Assembly (NCBI GenBank): GCA_905182025.1
Contig: CAJJAA010000042.1
Span: 1 to 59,312 of the forward strand
From: an uncultured OM182 clade bacterium
Lineage (GTDB): Bacteria > Pseudomonadota > Gammaproteobacteria > Pseudomonadales > Azotimanducaceae
Length of the DNA: 59,312 nucleotides
Direction of reading: 5' to 3'
Of this stretch, positions 8,180 to 17,282 are shown piece after piece. How positions within the stretch are numbered: position 1 is the stretch's first letter; each line of letters begins with the position of its first letter. The notes beneath the pieces were generated by a model. It was not told where the DNA came from. It saw only the letters and a list, made by a program, of their open reading frames with translations, and did no database searches. The position numbers and the translations under genes are program-made.

Positions 8180-9412
8180 TTATTTGCCGACCTTACTCAG
8201 ATCAGGGGCATTATGGCTCTGAATCGCGGAGCCAGCATTGGCTTCTTCACTAAGGGCCTTAACAGCCTTTTCGTTTTCCATAATCTTTGAGACAACGGCT
8301 TCACCGGCCCGGTCAAAGACTTCCCTATTGTCAATCACGTCCTGTCGCGACTCTCTATAAGCGTTCAGGTAGCCGTTTATCTCAGGTACAACATAACGGG
8401 CAACTCGATCCCAGCTTCTGAAGTTTTGCTCTGGTGTACACCAATCATGAACAAATCCAATAATGGTGCCAAATCCACCGGTGAGTTCATGCATCTTGCG
8501 GATAGAATCGATTAAGTCATCGGGTGTACCGATAACTATCGCAGCGTTGTCGCCAAAGGCCATATCATCTACGGCTTCGTCGGGTGAATCATAGATCTCG
8601 GCGCCCGGTCGCATCAGAGTGCCAACCGTATATTCGTTGTGCCATTTCATGAGACCGTGTTTGGCTTCTTCTCTTGCCTGTTCTCTTGTCTCGGCGATGT
8701 GAAAATTCATGACGATACGCCAATTTGAGCGATCGACAGACTGGCCGTGTTTCTCAGCACTATCCTGCGCAAAACTCCATTGAAGCGGTAATGATTGCAA
8801 TCCAGCCGTCGACATTGAACCAATCGAGAGAGCCCCGGCACCATATTTACCGGCTAAGGTCATGCCGGACGGACTAATCATTGAAGCGACAACAAACTCC
8901 ATGTCTTCCTGAAGCGGTAACAACTGTAATGCAGCGTTCTTCAAGGTGAACCATTCTGATTCATGATCGAAACGTGCTTCACCTTTCATGAGCCGCTTGA
9001 TGACACCAATGGCTTCGTCCTGTCGATCACGTTGAGTCATTGGATCAATACCGAGTGTAAATGCGTCACTCGGCAATGCTCCTGGACCGGAACCAAAAAT
9101 GGCTCTGCCGCCTGTCATATGATCAAGCTGAACCATACGTTGGGCGACATTGTAGGGGTGATGATAGGGCAGGGAGATGACGCCGGTGCCGAGTTTGATT
9201 CGGTGGCTTCGTTGACCCGCCGCCGCGAGAAACATTTCAGGTGATGCAATCGTTTCCCAACCGGTGGAATGATGTTCGCCACACCAAAATTCGTCGTAAC
9301 CAAGCCGATCAAGGTGCTCAACAAGATCTATGTCTCGTTGAAACTGCAACATAGGATGCTCTCCTATGGGGTGGTGGGGCGCGAGAAAAGCGCCGAACTT
9401 GATGCGTGACAT
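8180..9412 (-). CDS. LLM class flavin-dependent oxidoreductase (luciferase-like monooxygenase)
   Basis: 410-residue bacterial-luciferase-fold protein. Typical features: FGAFLAPHHPIGEHP near the N-terminus, LDRLGYDEFWCGEHHSTGWE (about 35-54), RIKLGTGVISLPYHHPYNVAQRMVQLD (about 72-98), and GRAIFGSGPGALPSDA. Such enzymes use reduced FMN and O2 to oxidise aldehydes, terpenes or other organics; the length and HHP..GEHP opening resemble limonene-monooxygenase-like members. No lux partner genes are present, so light emission is not implied. The C-terminal 50 residues are Ala/Glu-rich and lie outside the usual fold. It appears to be transcribed alone. Confidence 0.9.
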   Translation of the reverse strand: MSRIKFGAFLAPHHPIGEHPMLQFQRDIDLVEHLDRLGYDEFWCGEHHSTGWETIASPEMFLAAAGQRSHRIKLGTGVISLPYHHPYNVAQRMVQLDHMTGGRAIFGSGPGALPSDAFTLGIDPMTQRDRQDEAIGVIKRLMKGEARFDHESEWFTLKNAALQLLPLQEDMEFVVASMISPSGMTLAGKYGAGALSIGSMSTAGLQSLPLQWSFAQDSAEKHGQSVDRSNWRIVMNFHIAETREQAREEAKHGLMKWHNEYTVGTLMRPGAEIYDSPDEAVDDMAFGDNAAIVIGTPDDLIDSIRKMHELTGGFGTIIGFVHDWCTPEQNFRSWDRVARYVVPEINGYLNAYRESRQDVIDNREVFDRAGEAVVSKIMENEKAVKALSEEANAGSAIQSHNAPDLSKVGK

Positions 9413-9541
9413 GTTTTATCTCCAAAATCGATATCTGGCGGCATCTTAACATGACGAACATTAAGTATCTAAATACAGCGATCTAGCGGCGCTGGTAGCA
9501 ATATAAACGCAGGTCTGTCGAATCTGGGTTTTCGTGGGCCT

Positions 9542-10345
9542 TTAGGTATCCGTAAGAAACTTATCGCTGTCCTTCCAAGCTGAAAAGTCGCCGCGGTAGG
9601 CGGTAAGTGCATCCAGATCGAATGTAATATGACCTAGTCCCGCTTTTGACTTCATATCAAGAATGATTTCTCCGTGAAAATCAACGACGACGCTGTCGCC
9701 ACAGTACTCGACGCCATTGCCATCAGTTCCGATACGATTCACACCGACCACATAGCATTGGTTTTCAATCGCGCGTGCCTGCAATAATTTTAACCAATGA
9801 TTGCGTCGGCGGGCTGGCCAGTTGGCAACAAACGTTTGTATTTGATAGTGACCTGGTTCCGTTGGTAAAGGGTTACGTGTCCAGACCGGGAATCGCAGGT
9901 CATAACAAATTTGCGGACTTAGCATGAGTCCTTGAATCTCTAAACATTGATGCGATTGTCCGGCCGAGTAGTGATCATTCTCCGACGACATCCGAAACAA
10001 ATGACGTTTGTCGTACCAAACAAGTTCTTGATTCGGTTGTGCTAATAGAAACCGATTAAAGTATTTTTCTTCATCAGCAATAATTGCGCTTCCTGCGATG
10101 GCGCAGTTCAATGCCACGCTTTTTTCTTTAAGCCAAGTTGCTGTTCTGTCGTGCATACTTTCAGCCAACGCTTGCGAGCGCATAGAAAAACCTGTGGTAA
10201 ACATTTCAGGCAATAAAATAAGGTCAGTAGAAATAGAGCGTAACTTTTCAACCGACAAAAGCTTATCGAAATGATCAATATTAGCGGCAACATCCTCCCA
10301 GACTAAATTAGATTGCACGACGGTAACGGTGAATTGTTTTTTCAA
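9542..10345 (-). CDS. yafV: Omega-amidase / nitrilase-family amidohydrolase (YafV-like)
   Basis: Nitrilase superfamily enzyme with the triad visible: Glu in LPEMFTTGF (E47), Lys in WYDKRHLF (K113), Cys in PQICYDLRFP (C147), counted from TTG at 10345. That TTG follows the aminotransferase stop by 4 bp and has a GGAG about 10 bp upstream; an earlier in-frame start would lie inside the aminotransferase. The predicted 267 residues match YafV (256). Family role: hydrolysis of alpha-ketoglutaramate or alpha-ketosuccinamate to 2-oxoglutarate/oxaloacetate and ammonia. Paired with the aminotransferase just upstream it completes a glutamine transaminase/omega-amidase route, as in methionine salvage. 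Confidence 0.9.
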   Translation of the reverse strand: MKKQFTVTVVQSNLVWEDVAANIDHFDKLLSVEKLRSISTDLILLPEMFTTGFSMRSQALAESMHDRTATWLKEKSVALNCAIAGSAIIADEEKYFNRFLLAQPNQELVWYDKRHLFRMSSENDHYSAGQSHQCLEIQGLMLSPQICYDLRFPVWTRNPLPTEPGHYQIQTFVANWPARRRNHWLKLLQARAIENQCYVVGVNRIGTDGNGVEYCGDSVVVDFHGEIILDMKSKAGLGHITFDLDALTAYRGDFSAWKDSDKFLTDT

Positions 10346-10349
10346 CGGA

Positions 10350-11495
10350 TTACAACTCCCGTAAAATCTTGCAAGCGGCTTTAATTGTAGAATCGTCCTT
10401 AGCAAAACAGAATCTGACGTGTCTCCCCGAGACGGGCTTTTCGTAGAAAACCGAAATCGGAATTGCGGCAACACCCATTTCTTGCGTTAGCCAGTTGGCA
10501 AATTCAACGTCCGATTTGTCTGATATTTCACCGTAGTCAGCAAGCTGAAAATAAGTACCTTGTGACGGTGAAAGCTTGAATCGTGAGTCTTTCATTTCTT
10601 CAAGAAAGAGATCCCGCTTTGCTTGATAGAATTGAGGCAGCTCAAGGTAATGCTCAGGATGGCTTTCCATATATTCGGCCAGCGCCCATTGAGTCGGCGT
10701 GTGCGTGGTAAAAGTGACATATTGATGAACCTTGCGAAACTCTTTGCTTAACGCTTCTGGGGCGATGCAATAAGCCACCTTCCAGCCCGTAGCATGGTAG
10801 GTCTTACCAAAAGACGAAACCACAAATGCTCTTTGTTTGAGTTTCGGGCGCGTTAATATACTTTCATGGGGTAAGCCATTGAATACCATATGCTCATAGA
10901 CCTCATCGGAAAGCACAATAATATTTGTGTCTTCGGTTAACGCTTGAAGCTGATCTAAATCATCCGATTTAAGCGTGCTTCCGCTAGGGTTATGAGGTGA
11001 GTTAACAATAATCATCCGTGTCCGGCTTGTCATTGCTGCACGCACCAGATCCCAATTAATGTTGAACTGATCATCGAGAGGAACGTGAATCGCTCGCCCA
11101 CCTGCTAATTGAATCGCAGGTTCATAAGAGTCGTAAACAGGATCGAATACAATAACGTCGTCATCTGCCTGAATCGTTGCTTGGATGGCAACGAATAGAG
11201 CTTCTGTCGCGCCCGACGTCACTGTGATTTCGGTCTCACTATCGACTTTGCAGTCATACAGATTTTCTACTTTGACCGCGATCTGCTGACGAAGATAGGG
11301 TACACCCGTCATCGGAGGGTATTGATTCATGCCCGCATTCAAATACTTTGTCATCAGTGCAAGTAGTGGCTCGGGTACGTCAAAGTCGGGGTAACCCTGG
11401 GATAGATTGATCGCCTTATATTCGCTTGCCATTTGTGACATGACGGTGAAGATCGTTGTGCCTAAATGCGGTAATTTACTGGCGATTTTCAACAT
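10350..11495 (-). CDS. ybdL: PLP aminotransferase, methionine/glutamine transaminase K type (YbdL-like)
   Basis: Fold type I aminotransferase. INLSQGYPDFDVP at the N-terminus, TVTSGATEALF, NSPHNPSG (about 165-172), LSDEVYEHMVF and the PLP lysine in SSFGKTYHATGWK (about K231 from the ATG at 11495) match the kynurenine/glutamine transaminase family and E. coli YbdL (386 aa). These use ketomethiobutyrate or aromatic keto acids as acceptors with glutamine or methionine as donors. The listed ATG is preferred over one 21 bp upstream because YbdL proteins begin near MxKIxSKLP. The omega-amidase gene follows 4 bp downstream, so the two are clearly one operon. Confidence 0.92.
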   Translation of the reverse strand: MLKIASKLPHLGTTIFTVMSQMASEYKAINLSQGYPDFDVPEPLLALMTKYLNAGMNQYPPMTGVPYLRQQIAVKVENLYDCKVDSETEITVTSGATEALFVAIQATIQADDDVIVFDPVYDSYEPAIQLAGGRAIHVPLDDQFNINWDLVRAAMTSRTRMIIVNSPHNPSGSTLKSDDLDQLQALTEDTNIIVLSDEVYEHMVFNGLPHESILTRPKLKQRAFVVSSFGKTYHATGWKVAYCIAPEALSKEFRKVHQYVTFTTHTPTQWALAEYMESHPEHYLELPQFYQAKRDLFLEEMKDSRFKLSPSQGTYFQLADYGEISDKSDVEFANWLTQEMGVAAIPISVFYEKPVSGRHVRFCFAKDDSTIKAACKILREL

Positions 11496-11695
11496 TCGAT
11501 ATCCAACAGAACACAATGAATTAATAGGGAAGACGCACTTTAATGCGAATGTGACGCGGGTTTCAATTCAACCTGGCGCTTATTCCAGAATATTTATTTC
11601 ATTAATACTGCTTAGCATACTGACATCCAGTCACTGTCGCATCGTGAAATTAGCGTATAGTCAGAGCCTATCTACATACTTTTTTGGGTCGATCC

Positions 11696-12907
11696 ATGAA
11701 AAAATTTAGTATTATTTCAATCGTCTGTCTGCTGACAGCATGTGTCCACGTCACCCCAGATCAGGCCGCCGATGACGTTGTTCTGACTGGCGCTGAAATA
11801 GCAGACAAATACTTAATCGTTGACACGCACATTGACGTACCTTTTCGGCTACATCGCAAACCAGCAGATGTAGGCTCTGCGACAGAGTCAGGCGAGTTCG
11901 ATTACCCAAGGGCCAAACAAGGTGGCTTGAACGTACCGTTTATGTCAATTTACATCCCAGCGTCAGTCGATGCTGCGGGTGGTGCGACGGAACTGGCCGA
12001 TAAGTTAATCGATGATGTTGAGAATATTGTCGCTGAGCATCCTGATAAATTTAGCCTCGTTGCTTCGACATCGGACGCGATGACGACAATCGCTAGCGGC
12101 AAAGTAGGTTTGGCTTTGGGCATGGAAAATGGTGCTCCCATCGCCGGCGACTTGACGCTGTTAAGACATTTCCACGATCGTGGTATTCGTTACATCACCT
12201 TGACGCATTCGAAGAGCAATCACATCTCTGACTCGTCCTACGATGAAGAAAGACAGTGGGCTGGACTGAGCGACTTTGGCGAGATACTGGTTCTAGCAAT
12301 GAATGGTATTGGCATGATGGTCGACGTCTCCCACGTTTCAGACGATGCCTTCTATGATGTGATCCGTATTAGCCAGGCACCGGTGATTGCGTCACATTCT
12401 TCTGCGAGACACTTTGTTCCCGGCTTCGAGAGGAATATGGACGACGACATGTTACGTGCATTGGCTAGCAATGGAGGTGTTATGCAACTCAATATAGGTT
12501 CAACGTTTATCTCAGCAGCATCGCGCCAAAGCTCGGATGATAGGACCGCAATCGTAAAGGCTTACGTTGCGGAAAATAATATTGATCCGACATCAGACGA
12601 AGCTCGCGCCGCAGCCATGAAGATATACAAGGAGAACCCACTCACGTTCGCAACAATGACCGACGTGCTTGATCATGTCGACCATGTTGTCAAAATTGCC
12701 GGCATCGATCACATAGGAATTGGGTCTGACTTTGATGGCGTTGGTGACTCTCTGCCGATCGGTTTTAAAGACGTGAGCGACTATCCAAATTTTATCGATG
12801 GTTTGATACAGCGAGGTTATTCGCAAGCCGATATTGAGAAAATACTCGGCGCAAACCTCATGCGAGTTTGGCGAGCGGTAGAGGCTTACGCTGGACAGAA
12901 TCTATAG
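11696..12907 (+). CDS. Membrane dipeptidase (peptidase M19), lipoprotein
   Basis: 403-residue zinc dipeptidase of the renal dipeptidase family. A lipobox LLTAC (12-16) after a short KK-hydrophobic signal predicts a lipid-anchored periplasmic or outer-membrane enzyme. Zinc-site segments: VDTHIDVP (H45, D47), GMENGAPI, MVDVSHVSDDAF and PVIASHSSARHF, then GIGSDFDGVG near the end, all in family order. M19 enzymes cleave dipeptides, including D-amino-acid and cysteinyl-glycine peptides. ATG at 11696 is chosen over an in-frame TTG 12 bp upstream because it gives a standard lipoprotein signal. It is divergent from the aminotransferase, convergent with hemF. Confidence 0.93.
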   Translation: MKKFSIISIVCLLTACVHVTPDQAADDVVLTGAEIADKYLIVDTHIDVPFRLHRKPADVGSATESGEFDYPRAKQGGLNVPFMSIYIPASVDAAGGATELADKLIDDVENIVAEHPDKFSLVASTSDAMTTIASGKVGLALGMENGAPIAGDLTLLRHFHDRGIRYITLTHSKSNHISDSSYDEERQWAGLSDFGEILVLAMNGIGMMVDVSHVSDDAFYDVIRISQAPVIASHSSARHFVPGFERNMDDDMLRALASNGGVMQLNIGSTFISAASRQSSDDRTAIVKAYVAENNIDPTSDEARAAAMKIYKENPLTFATMTDVLDHVDHVVKIAGIDHIGIGSDFDGVGDSLPIGFKDVSDYPNFIDGLIQRGYSQADIEKILGANLMRVWRAVEAYAGQNL

Positions 12908-12987
12908 CTTTGACAAGCAATCCTGCTAGCGGCTCTCGTTAAGCGTCTCTAGCTAAAGGTACAGTGAAAGGTTGTTCAGCACTTGCG

Positions 12988-13905
12988 CTAGATCCAATCT
13001 CTCACCGGCAGGAAATCATCATAAAGTTCAGCTTCCGGTGTACCTGCCTGCGGATGCCAGTTGTATTTCCAAATTGCTCTAGGCGGCATTGATGCTAATA
13101 CGGATTCGATCCTTCTGCCTGACTGCAGACCATAGCGAGTACCTCTGTCTATCGCGAGATTAAACTCCGCATACCGACCTCGACGATATAATTGAAACTC
13201 TTCTTCCCGCTCGCCGTAGGGTGTATCCAATCGTTTTTCTAGTATCGGCACGTAAGCTGGAAGAATTGCGTCGCCGATACTTTTCGTAAATGCCAAGCTT
13301 TGCTCAAAACCACCTTGGGTCCAATCATCAAAGAAAAGTCCTCCAACGCCTCTCGCCTCATTACGATGAGTAAGGACAAAGTATTCATCGCACCACTTTT
13401 TTAGTTTTGGATAGACATCTTCACCGAACGGATCACAGGCAGCTTTTGCGTGCTGGTGCCAATGCACGACATCTTCACGAAAGGGGTAGTAGGGTGTCAG
13501 ATCGAAACCACCACCGAAGTACCAGTTTTCTTCATCGATAATGAAGAACCGCAGATTGGCGTGAAAGGTTGGCACGTAGGGGTTTCGAGGATGCATGATC
13601 ATTGAAATAGCTGCTGCTTGAAAGCCACGTCCCGCTAGATGAGGGTTTCGTTCACTTGCAGCCGACGGCAGGCTGGCGCCAATACTATGAGAGTACTGAA
13701 CTGCGCCTCTTTCGATGTGATGCCCATCGAGCACGCGAGGTCTCGAATGTGAACCGTTGTCTTGCTTGATATCTTCGATACTAAAGCCAACGTTACCCGT
13801 TTCCGTTGTTAGACTGCCTCGTGCATCGATCTCACCAAGCGCATCGCAAATTTTCGTCTGTAATTCAAAAAAATAGTCTTTTACAACATCGATATTCGGG
13901 GTCAT
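12988..13905 (-). CDS. hemF: Oxygen-dependent coproporphyrinogen III oxidase
   Basis: 305 residues, near the usual length of HemF (about 300). Converts coproporphyrinogen III to protoporphyrinogen IX with O2 in the cytoplasm, a late step of haem synthesis. Hallmark stretches: SIGASLP, NPYVPTFHANLRFF (about 118-131), WYFGGGFDLTPYYP (about 138-151), DVVHWHQHAKAACDPF, EARGVGGLFFDDW, and YAEFNLAIDRGTRYGLQSG near the C-terminus. No neighbour is related to haem. Presence indicates an aerobic lifestyle. Confidence 0.97.
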   Translation of the reverse strand: MTPNIDVVKDYFFELQTKICDALGEIDARGSLTTETGNVGFSIEDIKQDNGSHSRPRVLDGHHIERGAVQYSHSIGASLPSAASERNPHLAGRGFQAAAISMIMHPRNPYVPTFHANLRFFIIDEENWYFGGGFDLTPYYPFREDVVHWHQHAKAACDPFGEDVYPKLKKWCDEYFVLTHRNEARGVGGLFFDDWTQGGFEQSLAFTKSIGDAILPAYVPILEKRLDTPYGEREEEFQLYRRGRYAEFNLAIDRGTRYGLQSGRRIESVLASMPPRAIWKYNWHPQAGTPEAELYDDFLPVRDWI

Positions 13906-14110
13906 GACAAGGCTCGGTTGGGCACAGTAAATTCAGGGCGAACAATACCGGAAATCCACTAAAAATGCATGACGAGGTAGGACGACATCCTTACATTTTA
14001 AGGCGCGGGGAGATCGCAATAATGTTCGCCAATTACCTTAGATGTCGGTTCGCGAATAGGCTAGACTAAGCGCTTTTTAAATCACGGGGCTGACCTTGAC
14101 AGAAGACGCC

Positions 14111-15487
14111 ATGACAGAATCGCTGCAATCTGCCGACGTAGATTCACTACTTAGTCGGCTGTCGGTTGCCAACCGGCTTTTTGACGCTCAATTTCCTGGC
14201 TTGCAGGTTAGCCGACAACCTATTCACACAGTTTACGGCGGTGCTAACCTTTACGGCGCAGGCACCGGTGCAAAAATATCATCTCTTGCGGTCAAACATT
14301 TTCAAACATTTGCACCTGAATATACAGCGATGGCTAAGAATTTGGGCCTTGATGCGGACCCGACGGAGGTGAGGCAATACGGATCACATGCATGGATTGC
14401 AAAGACAGTGTTCGACCGTGTAACAGCCAAGTTAGCAACGCAGGCGATTGAAGATCATCGCGTCGACTTCGAGGACGGTTACGGCTCAAGAAGCGATGAG
14501 CAAGAAGATGGGCACGCAATGAGTGCGTCTTCGGCCATGGCGGAAGCACTTCTGGCCGGACATTTACCGCCCTTTGTAGGTATACGAATCAAAGCACTTT
14601 CGGAAGAAGCTAAAGTTAGGTCGCTGCGAACGCTGGATCTTTTTGTCACGCGTTTAGTAACGAGCACGCAGGGAAAATTGCCACAATCTTTCACCGTCAC
14701 ATTGCCAAAGGTGATCTCGCCAACTCAGGTTGAAGTACTCCATGCGTTTTTGACCTTGTTGGAGCATAAACTTTTATTGCGAGCCGGCTGCATTCGAATC
14801 GAACTGATGCTCGAAAACGTCCAAAGCCTCTTTGATGCAGATGGTCGGCTTGCAATGCCTGCCATGGTCAAAGCGGGTAACGGCCGTGTCACCGGCTTTG
14901 TTTTGGGTACATTCGACTACACAGCAACGTGTAATGTTGCATCAACCTTTCAAAGCCATACACATGCGTCAGTGGATTTTGCGCGTCAGATGATGTTGGC
15001 CAGCTTGATGGGAACCGATGTTGCGATTATCGACGGCATTACAAATATTATGCCGATAGCGCCTCACAAAGGAGACCTGCTATCTGAATCTCAGCGCGAA
15101 GAAAATAAACGTGTCGTCGCTGATGCTTGGAAATTACACTTCGACAACATTCAGCACTCACTTGAACGGGGTATTTATCAAGGTTGGGATTTAAATCCTG
15201 CGCAAATTCCGGTTCGCTTCGCAGCTGTCTATTATTTTTTCTTAACGGGGCTAGAGGCATCGTCAGAAAGATTGCGCACATTTATCGACAAGGCGGCGCA
15301 AGCATCGATGGTTGGTAATACATTCGATGATGCCGCAACCGGACAGGGACTTGTTAACTTTTTCGTTAACGGCGTTGCTTGTGGTGCAATTACTGAAACA
15401 GAGGCTTTGCAAACGGGGCTAACGCTCGAAGAGTTGAGAGGACGCTCATTTCTAAAAATTATCGAAAATAGAATAACTAAATCATAG
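14111..15487 (+). CDS. DUF6986 / HpcH-HpaI aldolase-like protein
   Basis: About 458 residues. Matches my recollection of the DUF6986 family, whose members resemble citrate-lyase-beta/HpcH aldolases and malate synthase in having a TIM barrel with acidic metal ligands. Seen: the HTVYGGANLY opening, VDFEDGYG (about 118-125), IRIELMLEN (about 226-234) and LGTFDYTATCNVA. The reaction is not known to me; cleavage or condensation of a 2-oxo or CoA acid is an inference. ATG at 14111 is preferred over TTG at 14096. It precedes the acyl-CoA dehydrogenase run by 110 bp on the same strand, suggesting a catabolic role with them. Confidence 0.75.
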   Translation: MTESLQSADVDSLLSRLSVANRLFDAQFPGLQVSRQPIHTVYGGANLYGAGTGAKISSLAVKHFQTFAPEYTAMAKNLGLDADPTEVRQYGSHAWIAKTVFDRVTAKLATQAIEDHRVDFEDGYGSRSDEQEDGHAMSASSAMAEALLAGHLPPFVGIRIKALSEEAKVRSLRTLDLFVTRLVTSTQGKLPQSFTVTLPKVISPTQVEVLHAFLTLLEHKLLLRAGCIRIELMLENVQSLFDADGRLAMPAMVKAGNGRVTGFVLGTFDYTATCNVASTFQSHTHASVDFARQMMLASLMGTDVAIIDGITNIMPIAPHKGDLLSESQREENKRVVADAWKLHFDNIQHSLERGIYQGWDLNPAQIPVRFAAVYYFFLTGLEASSERLRTFIDKAAQASMVGNTFDDAATGQGLVNFFVNGVACGAITETEALQTGLTLEELRGRSFLKIIENRITKS

Positions 15488-15597
15488 CGGCAGGGGATCT
15501 ATTCTTCCCTGGTAATCGTAGATAATGTTGGGTAGTACAACATTCGCCATTAAATACGCAGCGCTGATAAACGAACCATTAGGATAACGACATTGTA

Positions 15598-17214
15598 ATG
15601 AAAGAAGTGCTAACAACGTGCCAGTCTTTAATCGACCTGGCCCTTTCAAATATTAAGCTGATTTGTAGCGATAACGGTGTTTTTGACACGACGAAACTGG
15701 ATGACCATCAGCCAGCGCTCTACGACTTGTCCTTTTGTTATGCAGAAGTACAGACCGCGGATAACTTTCTCAGCTATAGCGCTGAACAAGGCGATCGTGA
15801 AAAAGCCTTGGCGAATCTCTTTGCGGCTGATGTCATCGTGAACGTCATTGCCCGTTTAAAACGCAGTAGTCATGACCTAGGACTGGCGGCGGCTAACTTT
15901 GAATTTGAAAGTCATGCTTTTGCAGTGACGGCACCTTTCTTAAGTGCAGGTTATTCGAATGAATTAGGCGAGTTAATTGCAAACGATGCACAGCCTTTGG
16001 GCGAGCGTGGACTCGGCGAAGAGAAGCAGTTGATGGCCGATACTTTTAGACAGTTTACCGATAATGTTGTGGTGCCACTGTCAGAGTCAATCCACCGGGA
16101 AGACTTAATCATTCCAGAGGAAATTCTGAACGGGCTAAAGCAGCTTGGCTGTTTTGGTTTGTCGGTACCAGAGCGATTTGGCGGATTACTACCTGATGAT
16201 CACGAAGACAGTTTGGGAATGATCGTAGTCACCGAGGAGCTCTCGCGGGGTTCATTGGGCGGCGCAGGCAGCCTTATTACACGACCGGAGATTATGGCCC
16301 GTGCATTGATCGAGGGCGGCACGCCTGAGCAACAAAATTACTGGTTACCCAAACTGGCTCAAGGCGAACCCTTGTGCGGTATCGCGCTGACAGAACCTGA
16401 CTATGGCTCAGATGTTGCGTCGATGAAACTGAAGGCAACCCAAGTTGAAGGTGGCTGGCGTTTAAACGGGGCGAAAACATGGAGCACATTTGCCGGTAAA
16501 GCCGGTGTGCTGCTCACATTGGCACGTACAAATAATGACCCAACAATAGGTCACAAGGGGCTTTCTTTATTCATGGTAGAGAAGCCGTCAACCGACGAGC
16601 ATGAGTTTAGCTATGAACAGGACCGCGGCGGCAAGCTGTCTGGCGTGGCGATACCGACCATTGGCTACCGCGGCATGCATTCTTACCAGTTGTTTTTTGA
16701 TGACTTTTTTGTCGCCGACAGTCACGTCATCGGTGAGGAGAAAGGACTTGGAAAAGGCTTTTACTTCACGATGAGAGGCCTTATGGGCGGCAGGATACAG
16801 ACCGCTGCTAGAGCCTGTGGACTTATGCAAGCGGCATTCGAAAAGGCCATCAGCTACGCCAACGATCGCAAAGTTTTTAACCAAGCCATTTCGAGCTACG
16901 GGTTGACGCGAACCAAACTTGCTCTTATGGCCGCGAAGCTGGCTGCCTGTCGTCAATACACCTACAAAGTAGGCCGACTTATGGACCAAGGGCAAGGCCA
17001 AATGGAGGCAAGTTTAGTCAAGCTACTGGCATGTAAGGCGTCCGAGTGGATCACACGTGAGGCGATGCAAATTCACGGTGGCATGGGTTATGCCGAAGAA
17101 ACAGCGGTAAGTCGCTACTGGCTAGACGCCAGAGTATTATCGATTTTTGAAGGTACGGAAGAGACTCTGGCATTGAAAGTAGTGGGTCGAAGTCTTGTTG
17201 AAAAAGCGTCATAA
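15598..17214 (+). CDS. Acyl-CoA dehydrogenase with N-terminal extension
   Basis: 538 residues against about 380-400 for the simple family. Residues 1-150 are a mainly helical extension of unknown role. After it comes a standard fold: LKQLGCFGLSVPERFGG, CGIALTEPDYGSDVASM (flavin/substrate loop, about 260-276), WRLNGAKTWSTFAGKAGVLL, and the C-terminal QIHGGMGYAEETAVSRYWLDARVLSIFEGTEE region with its GTEE ending. FAD-dependent alpha,beta-dehydrogenation of an acyl-CoA is the expected reaction. The next ACAD starts 68 bp downstream and an LLM enzyme follows, so these form an operon. Chain specificity cannot be told. Confidence 0.9.
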   Translation: MKEVLTTCQSLIDLALSNIKLICSDNGVFDTTKLDDHQPALYDLSFCYAEVQTADNFLSYSAEQGDREKALANLFAADVIVNVIARLKRSSHDLGLAAANFEFESHAFAVTAPFLSAGYSNELGELIANDAQPLGERGLGEEKQLMADTFRQFTDNVVVPLSESIHREDLIIPEEILNGLKQLGCFGLSVPERFGGLLPDDHEDSLGMIVVTEELSRGSLGGAGSLITRPEIMARALIEGGTPEQQNYWLPKLAQGEPLCGIALTEPDYGSDVASMKLKATQVEGGWRLNGAKTWSTFAGKAGVLLTLARTNNDPTIGHKGLSLFMVEKPSTDEHEFSYEQDRGGKLSGVAIPTIGYRGMHSYQLFFDDFFVADSHVIGEEKGLGKGFYFTMRGLMGGRIQTAARACGLMQAAFEKAISYANDRKVFNQAISSYGLTRTKLALMAAKLAACRQYTYKVGRLMDQGQGQMEASLVKLLACKASEWITREAMQIHGGMGYAEETAVSRYWLDARVLSIFEGTEETLALKVVGRSLVEKAS

Positions 17215-17282
17215 GGAGATGCGTGGCATCTTTGTGTGACTTCTCTATAATGATCAATTTTTAGTAACGGGAACGAGTGGTT

